From assembly GCA_949126835.1 (NCBI GenBank), contig OX421499.1, forward strand, positions 22,072,990 to 22,136,989: a stretch of DNA of 64,000 bases. Reading direction: 5' to 3'. Within the stretch, counting starts at the first letter, position 1, and each line of letters starts with the position of its first letter. The notes under the pieces were generated by a model. The model searched no databases. It was not told the origin of the DNA and saw nothing but the letters and a program-made list of their open reading frames with translations. Both the position numbers and the translations under genes were made by a program. The DNA is from Anisus vortex. Its lineage: Eukaryota > Mollusca > Gastropoda > Planorbidae. Shown one piece after another: positions 39,301 through 45,916 of this stretch.

Positions 39301-42300
39301 ACAATTAATTTAACTAATTTTTTTTTATAACATCACAAAAAAGAATTACAAACAGATGACGGAGTTTCATTTACGGTATTTAATCCAACACTTCAGTGAA
39401 GATTTGAAAGAGGGGGGTAGTGATGTAGACTTGGTCCAGTGTGTTCCACATTCTAACGACTGACGGAAAAAAAAGAATATTTGTAGACGTTGGTGCGTGC
39501 GTGTGGAACATGCTGTTTGACGTGATGACCTGATGACATATGGTAGAGCGGGACACTATTTGGATGCTACCTGAATGTGTGGACATTTTCATGTGGCGGT
39601 TCAAGATCTTGTACATAGTGATGACTTTCTCTACCGCTCGGTGGTATTTTAGGTTCTCAAGATGGAGTTTGACCACCAAAGCAGAGGCGCTTGTTGTAAG
39701 GTCATAGTCCTGTAGGATACGAAATGCCGCTCGACGTTGGGTCATCTCCAACGTTAATATTAGGTATTGTTGGTGGGGATCTCACACCGTCGATGGGTCG
39801 AGCAACACTCATAGAGTTATAGAAATAGTTATGTAGCCTGGTGGAGCATCCCTTGAGGTTCCTATGGACTACGGCGTAGGATCTTTTAGCTTTGGCAGCA
39901 ATAGATTGGACATGCCAGTTTTTTTTTTAGATGTTCACTCCAAGGTACTTGGCATATGATACCCTTTCAAGAGTGTGACCGTACAAGTTATAGCTGGTGG
40001 TGATCCTAGTCCTCTTTCTTGTAATAGAGAGGAAGTTGCACTTATTGACATTGAACGCCATTCTCCATTTCGATTTTCAGGTCTCCAACTTATTGAAATT
40101 GTCCTGTAGATACAATGCACCACTTGGGCTCTTGGTGTTAGAATACAAGATGGTATCATCCCTGGCGTGGATCCCGTCTCTCAAGTCATTGATGAAGTGT
40201 AGGCACACTTATACAGTGTGCCAAATATTAACAATGTTAAAATGCAATCCCACTTAGGTTTTAAGAATTAAAACAATATCTTGCATAGCTCAGCTACCCT
40301 TGAACAACTGAACCAAGAACCCAGAAAAAGTCCTCCATAAACTATGTCTCATACCTGATTGTTAATGTAGCGCATGAATCGTTAAATAAACACCACCAAA
40401 ACAATCAGGCGTCGTCCACAAACTATCTTCACTTTGGCACGTAACATACCCTTACTATTAATTTTGTTGTGGCCTTGCATTAAAAAGGTTAATTAACAAT
40501 GCTAAAAGCATAACAGTACCTTAAAAAAACATAATTAAACAATCTATGTCTGATGACATTGCTCTAGTCTATAGATATTTTTTCAATGAAATTAACAAAC
40601 CGTTGATCCAGTGATTTTCAGTGGTCCTCCGATCATTTCTTTGATAAATTCCAAATCTGTCGAGCTTAGATGATTGTCACCAAAAGATAAGCCGCCTTTT
40701 TCATTCGGGTGATACTTTTTCTGAAGTCTTTGGATTATACATTCAAATACCTCTACAGATGCCTGATCATCAATATAAAACATGCGCTTTTCATTTTTAG
40801 TATTATTATTTAAAATAGTTACAACATAATATTTGAAACGATCCATCAATGTTAAGAAATAGGCTTACTCCACAAACTACGTAACCCTTTTTTACTGTTT
40901 ACAGAGTTTACGATACATATATACAATCAAAGCTTATTGTCTCATTTTAAATCAACAACTGGATTCATGCGTAGGCTATGTTACAATGTTTGCCAATAGC
41001 ATACTAAAGGGAAAAAAAGCATGCATTGTACATTCTACATTGCAAAGAATCTACATTTAAGTTAGACAGTTAGGTTTTGAAAGATTTACTTTGGATTGTA
41101 CTAGTACTAGTTACTATGTAGATACTAGTAATATTAGTAATTTAGTGACAATATACATGCCATAGACTACGCTACTCGTAGGCCTAGGTACTCAAAGCTG
41201 GCTTCAATTTTTTAAGCGTTTTAAAGTTTTTGACCTCTCTCGTACTCAATCATTTGGTGCTATCAGACAAATTATCGTAGAAAGATAATTTTGTTCACAT
41301 GATTGTACAGGAAGGAATGGTCTTGTAAAATTTGAAAAGAATATTAAAAAAATTTAATTATCAAGTTATCGAAGAAATAACAGAGTTTTTGTAAGATTTC
41401 TTTAAAATTTACGCAACGCTACTTTAAAGCTGGTCCGAAAAAAACAACTAATATATACATTATGGCCGTCCTTGCCAAACGCGTTTTATGGACCCAATGA
41501 AATTGTATTTTACCACCGTAAAATTTTTTTTAATCACGACCTTCATTATTTGTAGGGTCCTTACATTTGAAATCGTCTTATCGTATCTAATCACCTTAGT
41601 AGTTTAGTAAAAACTATTCATTATCTTAGATTAGAAATATAAAATTAATGTATTTTATGTTTATAGTATTATATTTAGTTCATTTTTAGTAAAATTGTTT
41701 GGTTTTACCATCTTAAATCGTTTGTTCTCTAGTCTCCCAAACCCTATTATGTTTAAGTCTTATTTAAAAAATATATTTATTAAAAAAAAAGATATTAAAT
41801 TGATATTTGTCAGTTTGTGGAAAAAAATGTTAAAATGTCTATTTTGACAAGCAAACGAGATCTGTTGGCAATGTAACACATGGAAGCCTATCGTTGCTAT
41901 GAAAAGTATTTTGAATTATCCCGAATTAAGAATCCGATTTGTACTATTAAACATTTAAATTTAAAATTAAATTTAACCAGGCAATATTTTAATTGGTATT
42001 TGTGGAAGCGAAACATTTTTTCAGCAGATAAATTTGTAATGTGATATAATACTCTGGAAACACACTCACTCGTTATTTTCTCCCAAAACAAACATAATAA
42101 TTAGGTCGCTAATTTGTGGGCTGGGCCCAAGAGTTAGTCCTTCCCCCTTTACTGTCGCTGCGCAGAATCATGTAGGCCTACTGTTAGTGCAGTAATGTGC
42201 CACATCACCATTTAATTTTCTAATATTTAGATCAATTTTATGTGAATCCCTCCCCTTAAGTGCTTTTAGGTGTGTTGGTCTTTGTTAACCTTTGTATATT

Positions 42301-45300
42301 TATTTATAGGTCAAAATTTATGAAACAATCTTTTTGCATAAAACTGTATTAATGATTAATTAGGTAGGAGCTTTAAATAAAAAATGTTTCAGCCGTGCCA
42401 TGTTCATGTCAATTATAGATCAGTGACGCAATGCGATAGTAGTCCAATATTGCCACAGAAGTTTTTTCGGCTTTTTGTAAAGTACAACATATTGTTACGA
42501 CCACAATCCCTTTGTAGTCAGAGTCGTGTAAATGTTGTTGATAATTCTCGTTAGTCATAGGGTAGGCTTTGGTTATTATTATTTATATTTCAGTATTACA
42601 CGAACTCTCCTCATTGTCCTGGGCACAAACTCAGGATTTACGTTCAAACAGTTCCTTTCCTTGACGTTGTAGATGTAAATAAATATATTATCGTATTGTA
42701 AACAATGAAACAAAAATAGAATATTAACTTGACGAGGAAGCTTCAGTATAAATGTTGTTGATAATTTAATTCAGGTGGTAAAGTATATACAATAAATGTA
42801 GTATTTACAGCAATAATAGAATAGTGCCAACACAAGCGTCCATAACAAGCTCAAAGAAAAGTATCTACAAAACTAACTGCCTTGAAAGACAACGCGAATC
42901 ATTAAATATTCGCGGAGAAGAGCGGGGAACAGACCTATTACTAGGAGGGGTGAACATAATGGTATCATTACAAAACTCATAATAAAAATGATAGTTTTAA
43001 CATAAACTCCCCTCTACGAGAAATAATAAACTATTCCTAGCCATTCCGAGAATTTGAGGTCGGCACGAGAGTGGATTCTTAGAACAGTCTAGGCTTAATA
43101 GTACCGCCCACAAAATGTGCGTTGAGAGAAAGATGTGTGTGCTATTAATATGTGACAATATATTCAATTATGAATTAACATTTTTATTTCTACAATACCC
43201 TTACAAATCAAATAGGCCTAAACATCCTGATCTCTTTCAAAGCTATAAATGGAGTGAATTTTTTTCTTCTTTATATAATTTAAACAAATCCCAATTTGCC
43301 GTAATGACACATGTTAATAAATTTAAAACGTTCAATTTGTGTCTATAGTTTAATTTATAATTGCTGCGGCATGCTATCCATTACTCTCAATCAGATCTCG
43401 TCTGCGTACATAATAAAAACAAAAAAGAAAAAAAGACATAAACTGCTTTTGATAGCACTGATATAAATGAATAATTTCATTCTAAAAGAAATGTGATCAT
43501 AACCCTAAATTAAACAGTGTCACAAATATGTTTCGTGATGTCGTATTTTCCTACCTTGTTTTTATTTATTTGATGTTTATCCCTTATATCCAGTGCATCC
43601 AATAAGGCATATGAGAAGGGTACGTGCCCTAAGAAACACAATATAAAGATTATTAAACATAGTTGAACGATTAAAGAATTATAGATCTATAACAAAAATT
43701 GACATTGTGAATCATCAATGAAATATATATATGACCAGTCCTGACGAAATGGTACTTCAGTCACTTAAGCCGGTTCAATATAAAAGCGTTGTTGTGAATT
43801 GGAGATTTACCCGAGTGTAGATTACTTTATTATAGAAATAGCCAAATTATATTATTCATAATTACTGAAAATTACTGTGTTATTATTTTTAAAATTTGGA
43901 AATGTTAAAACTAATCTAATAAACATGTTATAAAAACTGTTCATTTATTATAAGATCATAAATTTCAACCCATCTTTGAGCTACAATATCCTACCCACTG
44001 CTCCATAGTATTCAAGGGCGAAATGTCGAGAATATTATTAATATGATATCATTGTTATGTCTTAATTGTGACATGTTGTAGGCTTGCATAAAAATGCTCT
44101 TATCTTAGTGTGAAAGAGACTGTGCACTCTGCAGGCCAAATTATTCCATCGTCGCAGTGAGTTTGAAGTCTACCATACAAGTAATGGACCTAAGTATATG
44201 GTTTATAGCTTTGGCACAAAATTTACGCTTGTTCAAAGACCTTTCAAAACATATAAATTTATACATTACCTAATATGTAAAAAGAATGTACCATTTTAAT
44301 AGAACGGATCAAGTTTTTTCATTTTTGATTATCGGTACCTCTAAAAATAGCAAGAATCACTAGCTTTGCAACTATATACAGCGCTTTCTTTAAGAAAAAC
44401 AAACAAACCAAGATCGTGACAGAGCCCAGCAATCTCTACACATAAAATATCTGTATCTGTTATCTTAAGCTTTGGCTGATTTTCTCGTAGAGTTCTAGCA
44501 AATTTTCCTGCCAGGTGATATACACTACAAAATAAAAGTATGCATTAAAGCACACACACACAAATATTTCAAATAGGCAAAATAAAAATGCATGCAAATA
44601 TGTATATATCCAGATAGAACTAATAAAAATAATATACTCTGCCGATATTATTTGTTTTAGTTATCGAGCTAGCATCTTAGGTTGCCATTTGAATTTTTTT
44701 TATATTTGTCTAAATGGTGTCCCTGAGATCAATAGGTGCCTTACATTTGAATTTAGAAGGCCGATTAAACTGGGAAATTGTGTTTAAGGTCTGAATCGGA
44801 AACTTTAATGACATTAACTCCATAGTTACAGTCACTATATATGGCATCAGTCCGACCTCAAGGGACGATGGTGAAATATCTTTTTACTATTTTTTTTACC
44901 CTTTTTTTACGCAAAAATCTCAAGTGAAAGCTTTTGAGCTGCTATTGTTTCCTTAGCGTAGGTATCACAGGTCTCGCTTTCATAATTTTTGTAATTATGA
45001 TTTTACTAATAACACTACTAAAAACATAGCCTACTACAAATTTAAAAAAAAACAGAACAGTGTAAACAATTGGTTATTGTAAATACCCAAGGCTGTGCTC
45101 AAATCTATTATGTGCTGCTCCAGGAAAAACCAAATAACACGTTCCAAGTTGTTTGATGAATCTCAGTCTTTGAAAAAATGGTGTATCAATAATGGCTTCA
45201 CACATTTTATTTATCTCTATGTAGCCATGAATTGGGTCTAACATCAGCTGATAAAAGATGTAGGATGGAGATTTTTTATAAATGATTTAAAATAGATTTT

Positions 45301-45916
45301 TGCTACTTATTTTTATTTCTTCAAATTAGCCTTTTTTTGTTTAGTACTATTTTATAGACATTGCCTGAAGTGCATTTTCAGACCTCATGGACAATTTCAA
45401 GGATAGAGAATATAATTTTTTATATTGACTAATTTAAATGACGAAATAAAATCCACTACTTATATTTTTCAGGATCTAAGAAAATATTTCAAAACTAACC
45501 TTTGGAGAATTTTTGTTGGCTGTTAATAATTCATCAAGGCAATTGCAAATTTTGAAAGCGTCCTTCAATCTAAAATTGTATTACTATTTTTGTTACTAGC
45601 GCACAAAAAAAAACAAAACAACATTAAGAAGTAGATCTTTTTTTCTTAGAAGCTACAAATTCTAATGGTTATGTTATATTGGTTATCTTTTGCACGAAGT
45701 TTAAAGATTATTTTTAAGATTTGAGATGATGAGCATATATTACTTAACTCTAGGAAATGTTTTGCAATCGTTATTTAATTTCATACCCAATTTCTTTGTC
45801 AGCAATGTCATTCATGGTCAATCCAGATTGATGTTCAGAGAGAAGGTTATCTGTTCCAGATTGATGTTCAGAGGGAAGTTTCTCTGTTCCAGATTGATGT
45901 TCAGGAGGATGTTTTT
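9305..45916 (-). CDS. SAMHD1-like: SAMHD1-like gene, copy A (12 exons recognised; possible pseudogene)
   Basis: HD-domain dNTP triphosphohydrolase family; human SAMHD1 hydrolyses dNTPs in the nucleus and restricts viruses. Exons in transcript order: 45787-45916, 45500-45569, 45087-45247, 44409-44524, 43555-43628, 40601-40762, 32437-32484, 32135-32299, 28692-29073, 20824-20895, 10269-10373, 9305-9460. All junctions are GT-AG and most phases match. Family motifs are clear: [17 protein letters not shown] (H167), CHDLGH (H206, D207, H210), [34 protein letters not shown]. There is no recognisable SAM domain upstream; instead there are EHQSG repeats. Changes against human: H215 to Y and D311 to N, and R366 and H370 are not conserved. 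Two apparent one-base frame breaks occur at both sides of exon 28692-29073. The first coding exon is not found. Homology is seen; loss of catalysis is inferred. Confidence 0.85.
9461..10268 (-). other. Intron of SAMHD1-like A
   Basis: AT-rich intron with GT donor and AG acceptor. No transposon or gene was recognised inside. Confidence 0.75.
10269..10373 (-). CDS. SAMHD1-like: SAMHD1-like A, exon with [12 protein letters not shown]
   Basis: Acceptor TTACTTAG, donor GTATTA, phase 0 at both ends, 35 residues. It aligns with human [19 protein letters not shown] and continues to the [12 protein letters not shown] equivalent ([13 protein letters not shown]). Confidence 0.9.
10875..11321 (-). pseudogene. 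LINE 3' part (RNase H-bearing, Jockey-like), distal half
   Basis: The minus strand encodes the tail of a non-LTR retrotransposon pol: [14 protein letters not shown] and the CCHC-like [17 protein letters not shown] are typical of Jockey-group elements with RNase H. The 3' end is near a (TTCAA)n-like tract around 10875-10895. It joins in frame to the piece at 19446-19910 once the LTR element between them and one copy of ATTGC are removed. Confidence 0.75.
11322..11865 (+). repeat. 5' LTR of Gmr1-like element
   Basis: 544 bp, starts TG and ends CA. It contains a short internal duplication, ACATGTCTCAGTCTGATCAC, in two near-adjacent copies. One base difference (CTAGAG versus CAAGAG) from the 3' LTR was seen on reading through. 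Confidence 0.95.
11866..13700 (+). other. Leader of Gmr1-like element
   Basis: A 1.8 kb untranslated leader between the 5' LTR and the gag-pol ATG. It starts with the primer-binding-like TGGTGGCAGCGG and holds short direct repeats (AAGATGGCGGACACTAG twice near 12530-12560; TGTTTCATTTATTTTAG twice near 13152-13215). No separate gene was recognised. Confidence 0.7.
13701..18578 (+). CDS. Gag-Pol polyprotein, domain order gag-PR-INT-RT-RNaseH
   Basis: 1,625 residues with no stop or frame change. Order by approximate residue: acidic/basic coiled coil 15-95; capsid-like 100-270; Q/N-rich repeats and CCHC knuckle [14 protein letters not shown] near 316; protease LRDTGSS near 453; a second capsid-like segment near 606-675; integrase zinc region (GHLSTKK... 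CSTC) near 765-810; catalytic D (IAIDIIGP), D (LSDNGTQF) and E (GMVERANQ) near 833, 894 and 931; RT with YVDD near 1348; RNase H with [13 protein letters not shown] near 1497 and LTDHKPL near 1568. A single fused frame with integrase upstream of RT fits Gmr1-like elements. The first ATG, at the start of the coiled coil, is taken as the start. It is likely mobile or very recently so, given near-identical LTRs. Confidence 0.93.
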   Translation: MDVKVKLMYEEAKALAKEFEITEKKELQEFIEKKVKELKKELSDKERDERAESRSHELKQKELELELKQKEIQLKLEHELELAKLQQNKVEHSTNSSNKHGVRFKMPPFDGKEKILDFLTLFETTCKGYNIPQSEWYIHLIPQLKDKGREALAHIDKEITDYTIIREQLIKFFIHSEDYYRQKFHSFLLTDKIEPRAFVSEVKSFLLTWLELIKIDTKNPNEIIEMVVVDKVLQMASKPLFTHIMERKVRNIENLIDAISNFKDSNPNVELTKQTQTVNTMQNRRHRSYSPPRTNSQYGRRQNYGNETNTNRQNLRCHFCNRYGHIERFCGFRIKQLSNRYRQNENSQNNQNFQNKNFTRQNFPQGNQNQNFTRRNFPQGNQNQNFTRLNFPQGNSTNQHVTNPNSENQNFQNRNKGNTNNPTTHRNNVIFENKGQLILFPAYVEGIRTYCLRDTGSSLTCVDERIIPPHKAKNILRIETIKLGNGSMVSCPITTIQIDTPWLTGITEAAILKNCVAPLIIGNTYGVKQDNSFEIFQQWMDLKSTDLNLKPVILLENNQLGDLSQDEFGPALQTVSFLQTLGKSDSSIINDTPNIDIPINKVKENLMPKWNGTEKLNQYIERFEEQCEINNIPKQLHAIALCKHLENHKAIYNIAEKEINDFQTLKTNILAYIDTTQKKTETQMKKREQISLNSMPFDEQTLKNEQKQDEYINKIVSQLGKENFKQGQMKLINGILCRIETKTNITQIVVPKSLTVQIMKISHDNALAGHLSTKKTCNKIKNNFWWPNLEKDLKTFIKSCSTCLIHNQKNSKHKAPLQKTDTVDKPFVKIAIDIIGPMKEARNSKAKFALTLIDMGSRWVEVIPLREITADRVCNSLLPIFCRFGFPKTILSDNGTQFKSKLTQAFTKMLNITQIFSSIYHPESNGMVERANQTIKQMLAKVCEEHPYEWDEFLPAILFAYRQAKHESTGYSPFELIFGRNANGPLENFKAELLKTKETKMSPFDLINKTEKHMQTAYQFAVEKNQEIKEKTILRENMNKNLRKLEIGNKVLVYLPIGSGNTMQWKGPYDIIHKLSDVTYKIDINGSEKIVHINNLRHYEESNIVDTTSKTNDKIENNNVIIVEDENIKDIPSNVNYLCGMTANTTNELEQINLDHIQSVETKNKIVKILNKFKDTITETPGLTNVIEHTIELTDKKEFRSKAYRIPQMLVDKVDKELDQLIENKIINKSMSQYSSPMVIVRKKNGSIRLCCDYRKLNKITKIDQEGLPNIDNIINTMATGKIFSTIDLTRGFWQVPLDKNSKDYAAFITHRGVFNWNVMPFGLINSTATFTKLMRKILPQRNNIIHYVDDVCIYTETWDEHLTILEEVLQILKDNNLTVSPTKLKIGQSEIEFLGHTFSNGQVKPTEQLHKKILEIKTPKTKKEVRALLGLFNYYSKFIPKYSQIVRPIIDLTKKFQPNYVNWNNECEQSFRQLVNEFSKEPILETIQKNDEIILACDASKIGLGACIFKKVMIDSEMVYKPAFYISRALTNSEKNFSILELEGLCIAYAVLKFQYYLLGRKFTILTDHKPLVNFNVSNVNNKRINKYALLLSDYQFQIKSIVGKDNHLPDVLSRLSIYIPDIE
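18902..19445 (+). repeat. 3' LTR of Gmr1-like element
   Basis: 544 bp and near-identical to the 5' LTR. It is preceded by a purine-rich stretch (GGGAAGGGTGAGTAA), a candidate polypurine tract, and followed by the target duplicate ATTGC. Confidence 0.95.
19446..19910 (-). pseudogene. LINE RNase H region, proximal half split by the Gmr1-like element
   Basis: The minus strand reads [19 protein letters not shown], the last catalytic block of a LINE RNase H, then [11 protein letters not shown] and [10 protein letters not shown], which continues in frame at 11321. Upstream of about 19620 the RNase H sequence is not recognisable. The LINE is therefore 5'-truncated or decayed and was already a passenger when the LTR element hit it. 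Confidence 0.7.
19911..20823. other. Intronic, no gene; GC-rich patch and microsatellite
   Basis: A GTGGC/GGTGG-rich, GC-rich block (about 19970-20290) of unknown origin is followed by AT-rich sequence. A compound (TC)n-(TA)n microsatellite lies at about 20701-20780. Confidence 0.6.
20824..20895 (-). CDS. SAMHD1-like: SAMHD1-like A, 72-bp exon
   Basis: Acceptor ATGATTTGCAG, donor GTAAAA, phase 0, 24 residues ([22 protein letters not shown]). It corresponds to the human stretch ending KLKAEDFIVD, just before the [10 protein letters not shown] exon. Confidence 0.8.
21560..22237 (-). repeat. 3' LTR (element orientation) of defective Gmr1-like element
   Basis: 678 bp, a near-identical copy of 27728-28405. 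On the minus strand it is preceded by the purine-rich GGGTGGGGGCG, a candidate polypurine tract. Confidence 0.92.
22238..23487 (-). other. Non-coding 3' interior of defective element
   Basis: AT-rich 1.25 kb where RT, RNase H and the end of pol would be expected. No such motifs were seen on the minus strand. This is the footprint of an internal deletion or replacement. Confidence 0.65.
23488..23949 (-). pseudogene. RT N-terminal fragment of defective element
   Basis: Reads [13 protein letters not shown], then a degenerate fingers region ([32 protein letters not shown]), and ends shortly after YPIPHI with a stop. The catalytic YxDD block and RNase H are absent. It is in a different frame from the upstream integrase frame, so a frame change near 23945 separates them. 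Confidence 0.8.
23939..25792 (-). pseudogene. Protease-integrase part of pol, defective element
   Basis: 617 open codons. The N-terminus is the rest of an aspartic protease whose RDTGS motif sits just upstream at about 25805-25820, directly after an in-frame TGA that closes the gag frame. A linker follows, then integrase: [12 protein letters not shown] with CKTCHVC (zinc binding), D in LIDCVGPL, D in QSDQGTNF, E in GALERFHQ, and a C-terminal region with [18 protein letters not shown]. The catalytic triad is present. The frame ends at a stop near 23939 while pol continues in another frame. Confidence 0.85.
25817..27193 (-). CDS. Gag of defective Gmr1-like element
   Basis: 458 open codons: an arginine/glutamate-rich helical N-terminal segment, a capsid-like core ([20 protein letters not shown] through [16 protein letters not shown]), and a CCHC knuckle [14 protein letters not shown] near residue 335. 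The likely original start is the ATG at 27271 ([10 protein letters not shown]), separated from this frame by an in-frame TAG at 27239-27241. The frame ends at a TGA two codons before the protease DTG. It could be read through or be a nonsense mutation. Confidence 0.8.
   Translation of the reverse strand: MIKEIMTCLNGQNAMNTGNVVEVGQNDINEGYVAPSGGEVIAHGDEVRNMSSRSSNNDEDEGLSENLKFQLAMKRMDLERIRIESRERIEMARMNRPDHRRDSNGMDISAMKQHLPIFREEDVQDFFLLFERIAVDYQFPDDKMALLLRSTLNKEKALDVVLSLTPEEINDYEVIKDRVLKSYSLTPEKYRKLFRDRKKAYDQTHVDFLRQKEKTLEQWLRSQNVSEFDKLKNLILFEEFNDCIRVDIKTHISDRGVEDVHEAARLADNYAIIHASIKPYYADKPKVHKPEPKEASKPKETSENNNKNSGVNNNSNLVHFRKQTDVNKAKVVCFNCKKEGHMKKDCRILTKKQGAILHCARVQKDSKQTEEVCNTGPRNSKEMRPASPIVVESMVFENSLSKVKENSCTQSIMLSEGREEQMVPEVPEEDDLSDFRPFVYEGTVSTEVDVLSKKKIQI
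27545..27727 (-). repeat. Three approximately 60-bp direct repeats in the element leader
   Basis: Three copies, each centred on CTAGGTCAGGAAAA, spaced about 60 bases (27561, 27622, 27681). The copy next to the 5' LTR holds TTTGGTGGTCTCGCCCGG on the minus strand, the expected primer-binding position, so the repeat duplicates a primer-binding-like segment. Confidence 0.7.
27728..28405 (-). repeat. 5' LTR (element orientation) of defective Gmr1-like element
   Basis: 678 bp, near-identical to 21560-22237, with terminal TG/CA. A GA-microsatellite lies near its right end (28340-28358). Confidence 0.92.
28692..29073 (-). CDS. SAMHD1-like: SAMHD1-like A, large exon with apparent frame breaks
   Basis: Two overlapping readings cover the human region 355-470. 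The first ([20 protein letters not shown] through RFKSYHLS) aligns with NLYDMF...KKYRIS. The second ([20 protein letters not shown], then [16 protein letters not shown]) aligns with [15 protein letters not shown]...[16 protein letters not shown]. They lie in different frames, and the change falls at the T-run near 28906-28920. A phase mismatch of one base also occurs at the acceptor side (A-run near 29062-29069). The donor GTATGT at 28691 is normal. In copy B this region is split into three exons. Confidence 0.75.
29074..32134 (-). other. Intron of SAMHD1-like A
   Basis: AT-rich intron with a long (TA)n tract at 30237-30301 and a short (CA)n tract near 30859-30880. Around 31828-32092 the sequence has CATAGCTACG and ACTACGCTAG near its ends, which may mark a small decayed hAT-related element; no target duplication was found. 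No gene was recognised. Confidence 0.6.
30237..30301. repeat. (TA)n microsatellite
   Basis: About 32 perfect TA units inside a SAMHD1-like A intron. Confidence 0.95.
32135..32299 (-). CDS. SAMHD1-like: SAMHD1-like A, ARDCHH exon
   Basis: 165 bp, the same length as the copy B counterpart. Acceptor AAAACTCAG, donor GTATGT, phase 0. It contains [19 protein letters not shown], which aligns without gaps to human [19 protein letters not shown]. The metal ligand D311 is therefore N here, while Y315, D319, H321 and H322 are kept. Confidence 0.93.
32437..32484 (-). CDS. SAMHD1-like: SAMHD1-like A, 48-bp exon [15 protein letters not shown]
   Basis: Acceptor CTCTCAAACAG, donor GTATTA, phase 0, 16 residues aligning with human WPYKGRPENKSFLYE. 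Confidence 0.92.
32697..33043 (-). pseudogene. LINE C-terminal remnant, distal half
   Basis: The minus strand reads [18 protein letters not shown] and further degenerate sequence, comparable to the C-terminal region read at about 47090-47130 in the plus-strand LINE copy. It is separated from its proximal half (38744-39240) by the LTR element at 33044-38738. Confidence 0.5.
33044..34323 (-). repeat. 3' LTR (element orientation) of GC-rich element
   Basis: 1,280 bp with terminal TG/CA. It contains two long G-runs (near 33652 and 33760) that differ slightly in length from the other LTR. Confidence 0.93.
34486..36051 (-). pseudogene. Gag-protease with truncated pol (GC-rich element)
   Basis: 521 open codons. 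The capsid-like part ([38 protein letters not shown]) is followed by a Pro/His/Arg-rich linker without a clear CCHC knuckle. A protease with [13 protein letters not shown] and later [11 protein letters not shown] follows. After that the frame runs straight into [20 protein letters not shown] and [20 protein letters not shown], the segment that normally follows RT. Integrase, RT palm and RNase H are absent. The product could act only with enzymes supplied in trans. Confidence 0.82.
36090..36551 (-). CDS. Gag N-terminal coiled coil (GC-rich element)
   Basis: 153 open codons starting [10 protein letters not shown] and dominated by repeated [17 protein letters not shown] heptads, a long charged coiled coil. 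The frame ends at a TAG near 36090 while the capsid reading ([19 protein letters not shown]) runs in a different frame across 36052-36125. Either a frameshift signal or a mutation lies near 36115-36135. Confidence 0.7.
   Translation of the reverse strand: MAEGVLLRKQLREEAIAIGYIDSDITKYVVEQVAAHEAKTERAEQVAREERAEQVAREERAKQLEREDRLRVEQLAREEREKLRLEESAREERNRLDEEARRAHEFRLAELAASVRAPDNNDNPNSPSSFSSATPTIPSPDMLLYGPTSTTPV
36552..37458 (-). other. Leader of GC-rich element
   Basis: A 0.9 kb untranslated region between the 5' LTR and gag. On the plus strand it is a run of degenerate GGGGTGGCGNA-type repeats (about 36990-37330). Just inside the LTR the minus strand has TGGGACCTCGTATCC, the expected primer-binding position. 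Confidence 0.65.
37459..38738 (-). repeat. 5' LTR (element orientation) of GC-rich element
   Basis: 1,280 bp, near-identical to 33044-34323, followed by the target duplicate AGCAT. Confidence 0.93.
38744..39240 (-). pseudogene. LINE RT C-terminal remnant, proximal half
   Basis: The minus strand reads [20 protein letters not shown] and [20 protein letters not shown] in alternating frames, the post-RT region of a LINE (YCSSVWDPHTK... RRAAR in relatives). It is interrupted at 38739 by the GC-rich LTR element. The same family is present at 46790-47230 on the plus strand. Confidence 0.7.
39380..40260 (-). pseudogene. LINE RT remnant
   Basis: The minus strand encodes pieces of a LINE reverse transcriptase: [20 protein letters not shown] and [17 protein letters not shown] near 39950-40110, then [11 protein letters not shown], and finally the tail [13 protein letters not shown] near 39420-39470. 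Stops and frame changes make it inactive. It lies in a SAMHD1-like A intron. Confidence 0.75.
40601..40762 (-). CDS. SAMHD1-like: SAMHD1-like [11 protein letters not shown] exon
   Basis: 162 bp, phase 0 at both ends, donor GTTTGT. It starts [11 protein letters not shown], aligned with human GSVMMFEHLIN, and ends [18 protein letters not shown] for ICFIKEQIVGPLESPVED. The intron-side codons upstream read DDQ, so the acceptor at GATGATCAG is a choice. The human HEQ (H233) would end the previous exon. Confidence 0.88.
40763..42488 (-). other. Intron of SAMHD1-like A
   Basis: AT-rich, with no transposon or exon recognised. I looked here for an extra exon carrying the HEQ motif and did not find one. 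Confidence 0.55.
42493..43157 (-). repeat. Solo LTR, relative of the defective Gmr1-like element
   Basis: 665 bp from TGTTACGACC to ATATGTGACA, flanked by ATAT on both sides (4-bp duplication). It shares blocks such as GATAATTCTCGTTAGTC and GTCCTGGGCACAAACTCAG with the LTRs at 21560 and 27728 but is clearly diverged. No internal region is present. Confidence 0.82.
43555..43628 (-). CDS. SAMHD1-like: SAMHD1-like A, HVPFSY exon
   Basis: 74 bp. Acceptor TTTCTTAG, donor GTAGGA. It enters in phase 1 to complete the G of CHDLG, then reads [19 protein letters not shown]. Human is HGPFSHMFDGRFIP: H210 is kept and H215 is Y. A KHQ tripeptide near its end is the only candidate for the H233 region. Confidence 0.85.
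44409..44524 (-). CDS. SAMHD1-like: SAMHD1-like A, HD-motif exon (CHDLG)
   Basis: 116 bp. Acceptor TATTTTGTAG, donor GTTTGT, entering phase 2 and leaving phase 1. It reads [20 protein letters not shown], then [14 protein letters not shown], matching human [20 protein letters not shown]...[15 protein letters not shown]206 and D207, the HD pair, are present. Confidence 0.93.
45087..45247 (-). CDS. SAMHD1-like: SAMHD1-like A, DPIHG...NRFEHSLG exon
   Basis: 161 bp. Acceptor CTTTTATCAG, donor GTATTT, leaving phase 2. It reads [31 protein letters not shown] and [14 protein letters not shown], nearly collinear with human DPIHGHIELHP...[14 protein letters not shown]. The first metal ligand (H167) is present. 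Confidence 0.95.
45500..45569 (-). CDS. SAMHD1-like: SAMHD1-like A, 70-bp exon before the HD domain
   Basis: Acceptor CAATTTTAG, donor GTTAGT. Phases fit both neighbours (in 2, out 0). 23 residues, [15 protein letters not shown] and onward, with no recognisable homology. It is supported by splice sites and phase only. Confidence 0.6.
45787..45916 (-). CDS. SAMHD1-like: SAMHD1-like A, exon with three EHQSG repeats
   Basis: 130 bp. Acceptor TATTTTTAACAG, donor GTATGA; in phase 1, out phase 2, matching the next exon. It contains three copies of a (P/S)EHQSG unit spaced 10-11 residues, encoded by a 30-33-bp direct repeat (CTGAACATCAATCTGGA three times). It occupies the place of the SAM domain. 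The incoming phase requires a further upstream exon that I could not identify. Confidence 0.6.

Noticed and set aside
40764..40849. Upstream extension of the SAMHD1-like [11 protein letters not shown] exon ([12 protein letters not shown])
   Set aside because: It lacks homology to SAMHD1. The gain of homology starts exactly after an AG, and the phase from the previous exon fits the shorter form.
43115..43348. 77-codon plus-strand frame
   Set aside because: Partly overlaps the solo LTR end, is low-complexity AT-rich, and has no homologue recognised.
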